Below are positions 59,076-64,000 of a DNA stretch of 64,000 nt, one piece after another (positions within the stretch are counted from its first letter, which is position 1; each line of letters opens with the position of its first letter). Location of the stretch: contig LUCM01006656.1 in assembly GCA_008360955.1 (NCBI GenBank), positions 191,427 through 255,426 of the forward strand. Reading direction: 5' to 3'. The notes beneath the pieces were generated by a model that did no database searches, was not told the DNA's origin, and saw only the letters and a program-made list of their open reading frames with translations. The position numbers and the translations under genes were made by a program. The DNA is from Fasciolopsis buskii (taxonomy: Eukaryota > Platyhelminthes > Trematoda > Plagiorchiida > Fasciolidae).

Positions 59076-59590
59076 CTAATTCACACACTAGGAAAGAACA
59101 TTCAGTCCTTTTTCTAACACCTTTTTAAGCACTTACCTGTCTTCTCCCGACTGTAAAGCTCATTAAAGTGCCGTTTACTGCAGCCGAAATTTTTAAAAAA
59201 TGAGCTAGTGAGTAATACCGGACATGAAAATCTCTTCGATTTAGTCATGGGTAGTTCAAACAGTGCCGGTTCGGATCATTTGGAAACTTTATGATCAACA
59301 AAGAAACTGGTTAGTAAGTCGTGCCGAATCGGGCTCAGTAAAAGAGATTGGAACAAACTGAACCAAGTGAACACTGCCCTGAAACGTGTCACCAACAACA
59401 AATATTCTAACCGACCAGTTGGTACATCTTGGTACATCCTATTGCCAAAATGTAATATGAATTTTAATTTCACCATTCCTAACCGAAATCATGTGAATTC
59501 CACTGAACAGTTATAAATTTGACTGATCAGTGCGTCGAAGTTGTTCTTGCTTTTAGCACAATGGCATCTGGGATGTCACCTCCAGGTTCA
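59076..59590. other. No gene recognised between PLE scrap and hairpin repeat
   Basis: A 66-codon minus-strand frame (59276-59476) shows no motif. The block might be more of a decayed Penelope element, but I could not trace it. Confidence 0.3.
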
Positions 59591-59773
59591 AGAATTTCTT
59601 TCAGAAGACATTTTATTCTCAGGACCAACTGACCTAGGGAGTGTATCGAAAATCGATACGCCATGTATTGGTTTTAATTGTGAATGATATAATGTTAATA
59701 ACACAGCATTGTTGGTGGATGTAATGGCACATCACATCTACCAACAACGTTGTGTTATTAACATTATATCATC
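59591..59773 (-). mobile_element. Hairpin repeat, copy 2
   Basis: Arms 59684-59722 (ATGATATAATGTTAATAACA...GTTGGTGGATGT) and 59734-59773 (ACATCTACCAACAA...GTTATTAACATTATATCAT) are almost perfect inverses around an 11-base loop. Outside the left arm lies the block CCATGTATTGGTTTTAATTG, a GTATCGAAAATCGATAC mini-palindrome and AGGACCAACTGACCTAGGGA, all shared with copy 1 at 24.4-24.64 kb in the other orientation. Confidence 0.75.
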
Positions 59774-61239
59774 CACATTTTATTCTGTTTGTCAACTCTT
59801 CTGAAATGACCTCAATATCAGTTATAAGGCATACTTATGACTGTTTAATTAAATCTTGTTTTCGAACGGGACTGAACAGCTTGTTCCATGGTTTCCGTCG
59901 TTTTCTATCGTCAGCAAGAAATCTGTTTACTTTTGAGGGTACACCAGACTCAAGAATTACGTTAAACGGAATGGTTTCTATTGGTCGATGAAAATTAATC
60001 ACTGGTCTCCAATAGACATATGGGTTGAAGTCTTAATCTATGTGCACAGAAGTCCACAACGTCGACCATGATCGGCCGTAACCGCGCACGTAACCCCTTT
60101 CAACCGGTTGATGATAAAATCTAGCCCACTGATGCATTTTTTCTCCAGTTCACACGATAATTTTTCCCTCTCAGTCTAACGACTGTCTGAAACGATGAGT
60201 ACGCTACCCTCTGCACACACGTGTTTAAACTCAGAGAAGGCTTGTAGTAATAACTTTTGGCAACGGTTAGGCTGTCAGAATGCTGATCCAGCCAACCAGC
60301 AGTGAAAACAGTGTGACCGTTCTAACCTATATATCGAACAGTATCTGGTATCGATTTCACTGTAGCGAACAAATAGCAGATAAAAACTCAGCAAACTACC
60401 GCGCAGTTCGTCTAACTCAGTCGATCTCCGAAATGTGAAATACCATGTAATTTCGATCAGAGCAAGTTGGAGAAACAGTTTTGTTTTAAATCTCTCTGGA
60501 TCACGGATAACAAACGGAAAGTCACTGAGTTGTTTAAGAAAATCTGATCACTCCTCTAGCTTATACGCTTCGACAATCGCATTCTTATTTTATCTATTTT
60601 TTTCCTTTATTAATCTAATTGTGTCGATCCTAGTGCCGAACGCATGCAACGCATAAATCTACCTAAGTTTAATTTTGACTTCTGGTCATGCGAGCGCACT
60701 ACATTTATAATATATATAGATGTACTTTTTAATATATATGCATATATATGTATAGGTAACAGACCACTCTTGCAAGCACGTCAAGGAGATGAATTTACGT
60801 GAGGTAATTTAAAGATCCTGTTCGTTTTCCATGGTGATCCCGTAACGAGGTTAGCAAATATGAGTTTTGCTCTTCAACCAGCATGTGTATCAGTAACTCA
60901 CGTGGATATGCGAATTCGGTCACGTGACATTTACTAGTGGAGGGAAACGCAAGTGAGTCTCAACCAAAGCCGTTTCGTATGCCGTAATAACTTACGAATG
61001 ATGGCTTTGTTTTCCCTAGACAGTGCAAAATTGCTAATAATAAACACCTCATCAAAAGTTTGCATTCACGACAAGCAGCCGCCTACTTATTCTCGTAACC
61101 TACGGACTGTTGTCATGATGAGAACTTTCAGCAATTTGTCAGCCATTTTTCTCGAGGCTGGTAGGCAGCCAGCCGTATAGAAAGAACTGGTACCTGATAC
61201 GTTTGATATCTAAGATAAGCTTTTGCCGGTTTGCTTTTT
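59774..61239. other. No gene; TA-rich microsatellite inside
   Basis: Frames of 73-79 codons without motifs. Confidence 0.35.
60705..60755. repeat. (TA)n microsatellite, interrupted
   Basis: TATAATATATATAG, a spacer, then AATATATATGCATATATATG. Confidence 0.85.
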
Positions 61240-61397
61240 CATATTTTACTTTGATTATTCATGAATTAATAGTGCACATCATTTTCAGAAGTGGAGCAGC
61301 AGCCTACATAGGGCTGTCAAATGGAGATGTTGACCGGCGGTGGGCGAATTCGAACCTGCGACCTTCAGGATGAGACACCGTGAAGCTGAGCGCCGGT
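61240..61397 (-). mobile_element. tRNA-type SINE, divergent 5' head
   Basis: Minus strand: B box GGTTCGAATTC, CACCGCCGGTCAACATCTCC, a body with CATTTGACAGCCCTATGTAGG and CTTCTGAAAATGATGTGCAC, and a decayed tail. The A-box half (GCGCTCAGCTTCACGGTGTCTC) no longer resembles the family. Confidence 0.75.
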
Positions 61398-62411
61398 AAT
61401 TTGAAACCTCTAAAATTCATGCATCTCTGGGTTATCGACAGTCAATGCTTGAAAACATCCGGTAACATCTAACAAATGATAAATTCACCACTGAACCACT
61501 TCTTTTCGCATTCAAAACTCTGCTGATATCACGAATACAGTTTGAACAACGAAATCAGGCCTTCTTCAAGTTATCTTTATCAGTACATGCTGTCTTGAAA
61601 GGGAATAGTTTTATCACGCTTGGTGTTGATCAGACGCCCAAATGGTCGTCCGTTTAACACCAGATTATACGTCACGATTTACTGGCGCCTATGACTATTT
61701 GGGCCGAGGATGCAAAATGAGGTGCCGCTCACCTCGCATAGAAAGGGGAAGCCAATTGCGCCGGTTCCGGAGTACATGTTTTTTCCTTTAATCGGCACAA
61801 ACGGATGAGTCACGAAGCCTTCTGTTTATCACCCACTTCCGGCTTCCATTTATTCGAGAACGCATAGAAATCAGTAGCATAAATCGAACAAAATTCCATG
61901 TCACGTTGCGGTGATGAAAGAAACACTTTATTACAGTATTTCAATGCATGCTATTAGCAGTCGTAGAAAAAAGCCCAGCGGACCAGCGAAGCCAGATTTT
62001 TTGATAATTTTGTATTACTGCGGTCAAATCATTATCCACGTTACTGGCAACTGACGCACTTCATTACACATTGTACAACTGGACGAATTCAGCCTGATAC
62101 TAATTTGTCTTCCTTTAGAATTTCCCGGAAGATGTGTTCTTTTTCTAACGCATTACCTTTACAGGTTAGTGAAACGGATTGGATTTAAAATAGACAGATT
62201 TCGTGCCATCGAGTTAAGTTACACATTACTGAGTATGGCATTTGGATTCCAAATGTTTCACTGTCACTCGAGGTGTTAGCGTCATTCCATTTGACACCTC
62301 GACTGGTGATGAAGCATTCGCTTTTTGAATGCCACTCTCGGCTTTTAGAACCCCACGAAAACCAACAAACTGAGCTTTGACCAACATAGATTTTCCAACT
62401 CCTGAGGCAGA
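61398..62411. other. No gene or repeat recognised
   Basis: One 83-codon minus-strand frame at 62185-62436 overlaps the next SINE and has no motif. Confidence 0.35.
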
Positions 62412-62592
62412 GTGGTCGGCTGGCCGAATGTGTCAAAAGGATAGCGCTGCGACTTTCGGAGGTGTGGGTCGCTGGTTCGAACCCTCCCAGCGCCGGTCAA
62501 ATTCACCACTTAGCAGATCCCTGTTAGTCGCAGCCCCCTTCCTGAAAATGGTGTGCACCGTTGTTTCGTTAATAAAGGAAGTGAAAAATAAG
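62412..62592 (+). mobile_element. tRNA-type SINE, variant head
   Basis: B box GGTTCGAACCC and an intact body (GTCAAATTCACCACTTAGCAG, then GCAGCCCCCTTCCTGAAAATGG) with the tail TTTCGTTAATAAAGGAAGTGA. The head differs: GGCTGGCCGAATGTGTCAAAAGGATAG in the A-box region and CCCAGCGCCGG as 3' acceptor arm, suggesting a distinct subfamily founder. Confidence 0.82.
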
Positions 62593-64000
62593 GTCTTTAA
62601 ATTAACTGGGAAGCATGTTAGAAAGCCTTAGGAACTGTTTGTTGATAAGGCTAGTCACCTGTGTTTGTTTTCCGGGGCACAAAACTGCAAATTATACAAG
62701 AACTGACCTGCCTTTATTAAATTAACTACCCGCATCCCTTTGTATTTCTGCCCAATGCAAAGTGACCTTAGCTTTGTGAGTTTTGCACGGCTTTCTTGCC
62801 CATTGCTGTTTCTCTATCATGGGGAATAATTCACAAGGTGGCAAAATCTATCGAGATGATAGTTAGGAAGTAGATTACACAATGCCTGTGGTACGCTAAG
62901 CTTTTGTTTCCGTGCGGTGCATTATCAGCAGACTATTTTTTGAAGTGCGCGCTTTCCATTCACGGTCGCAGCCCCATACCTTCCAAAAGTTACACCCGAA
63001 CTGCCGGCAAAACAGTACCCCTCGTCGGTCGCGTTGTATCTGCAACGGTCAGAAACCGTCCGAATCGAACTTCAGTGTATTTCCTTGGATAGTTTAGCAA
63101 TTTCTTGTGACGCACAAATAAGACAAGCCAAGAATCCAGTTCACTTTTCTGTGATGATGCGGCGGAAGAACCAGTGAGACTGTCGGATTGAAAATCCAAA
63201 CTTGTTTTTTGCTCATTCCCCAGTTTGAATCATGTCCGTCTGTGCCCGCTCTGTGATTGCGACTTAACAAACTGCCTTCTTAGTAAACGCTTCGGCAAAA
63301 TGATAATAAATAAAAATAGAATATATAAACAGTTCTAGCTGAAGTTCGACAAATCCACTTTGTTCCCATTCAGAGCTCTATGAAGTTCGTTTTCTCTGAT
63401 TGTGCAAGTACACCAAGGGAACGTAAAATTACTGTTGTTATGAGTCTAACTAGGAGCAACAGAATACTAAGGGCTCTGATTGCCCATGTGAAATTTATCT
63501 GAACTTAAGCGGTGAAGAATTGTCGAGTTTTACCCCCGTAGGCTGCTTAAGACACTTCTAATCATTATAACTACCAAAATTACACATTCATTAACAGGTT
63601 GAAGATAAGTCTTGATTAAATAGGAAAATTTGGTTTAATGATATTGATGAATGGTCGGCAGCAAAACATTCAATGGGTAGAATTTCCTATCCGTGTCGTT
63701 GTAGCCTTTAAACGGGAAGCCTTATGGGGATGCTTCGTCTATCGGTCATGGTGTTTCCGTGGCACGTGACAAGTGCGTGACAGTAGTGGTTGCTAGAATC
63801 CACAAGACAGCAGGTTGTTTACAATTAAATGTGAATTTTGGATTCCTTCAACCAACCCACTTTGACCAATTCGAATTTTCAGAGATTTCATTTTGGCGAT
63901 CAATTTGGTTTGCTAATGATGAGCATATGGTGTGACAAATCGCAAAGTTGCGATTTTCGTTGTGTTCATCATACAATTACACCATTCATCTTATGTGACG
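62593..64000. other. No gene or repeat recognised
   Basis: Overlapping short frames at 62.9-63.2 kb without motifs. Nothing else seen to the window end. Confidence 0.35.

Noticed and set aside
1..64000. True nuclear tRNA genes, rRNA, CRISPR arrays, bacterial-type operons, viral genes
   Set aside because: All tRNA-like hits carry SINE bodies or are decayed; no rRNA-like, regularly spaced repeat, operon-like or virus-like coding sequence was seen.

Overview
The window looks like a gene-poor stretch of a eukaryotic genome. A parasitic flatworm, most likely a fluke (Trematoda), is the best fit, but this is inference. The evidence is a family of tRNA-headed SINEs ending in an AATAAAGGAAGTGA-type tail, a second tRNA-headed SINE carrying a hammerhead-ribozyme core like that of schistosome SM-alpha repeats, a Penelope-like GIY-YIG remnant, several fold-back (MITE-like) repeats, and (CA)n, (TA)n and GTCT-type microsatellites. 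I see no bacterial operons, rRNA, CRISPR array or intact transposase or reverse transcriptase gene. Base composition is about 40% GC by eye, with one block near 50% GC at 14.76-15.2 kb.

No reading frame can be assigned to a known cellular gene. The longest (about 170 codons, 318-821 minus) is only marginally longer than chance allows. A few frames sit beside good splice signals and could be exons of a split gene. The most interesting are two frames at 21.3-21.75 kb joined in phase by a possible 31-base GTAAGT...CAG intron, and frames at 7.1, 13.65, 29.6, 35.1 and 54.7 kb. All are low-confidence hypotheses.

Layout: 0-6 kb holds a candidate exon, a 5'-truncated SINE and a weak reverse-transcriptase-like scrap. 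6-15 kb holds a decayed tRNA-like SINE, two candidate exons, a possible MULE remnant and the GC-rich block. 18.7-19.1 kb holds a fold-back element next to half of a smaller inverted-repeat element. 21-25 kb holds the candidate split gene and a large hairpin repeat. 25-37 kb is mostly featureless apart from one full SINE and simple repeats. 37.5-47.5 kb is repeat-rich: a composite MITE, a 680-bp direct duplication across a single N, two SINEs in opposite orientation, a decayed SINE and a second inverted composite MITE. 50-53 kb holds a SINE with a replaced 5' head, the hammerhead SINE and a decayed MITE. 58.7-59.8 kb holds the Penelope remnant and a second copy of the hairpin repeat. 61-62.6 kb holds two more SINEs.

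The strongest observation is the SINE at 51.9-52.1 kb, in which a tRNA-like pol III promoter is followed within about 30 bases by a recognisable but partly eroded hammerhead ribozyme. The 680-bp duplication at the N is the main assembly question.
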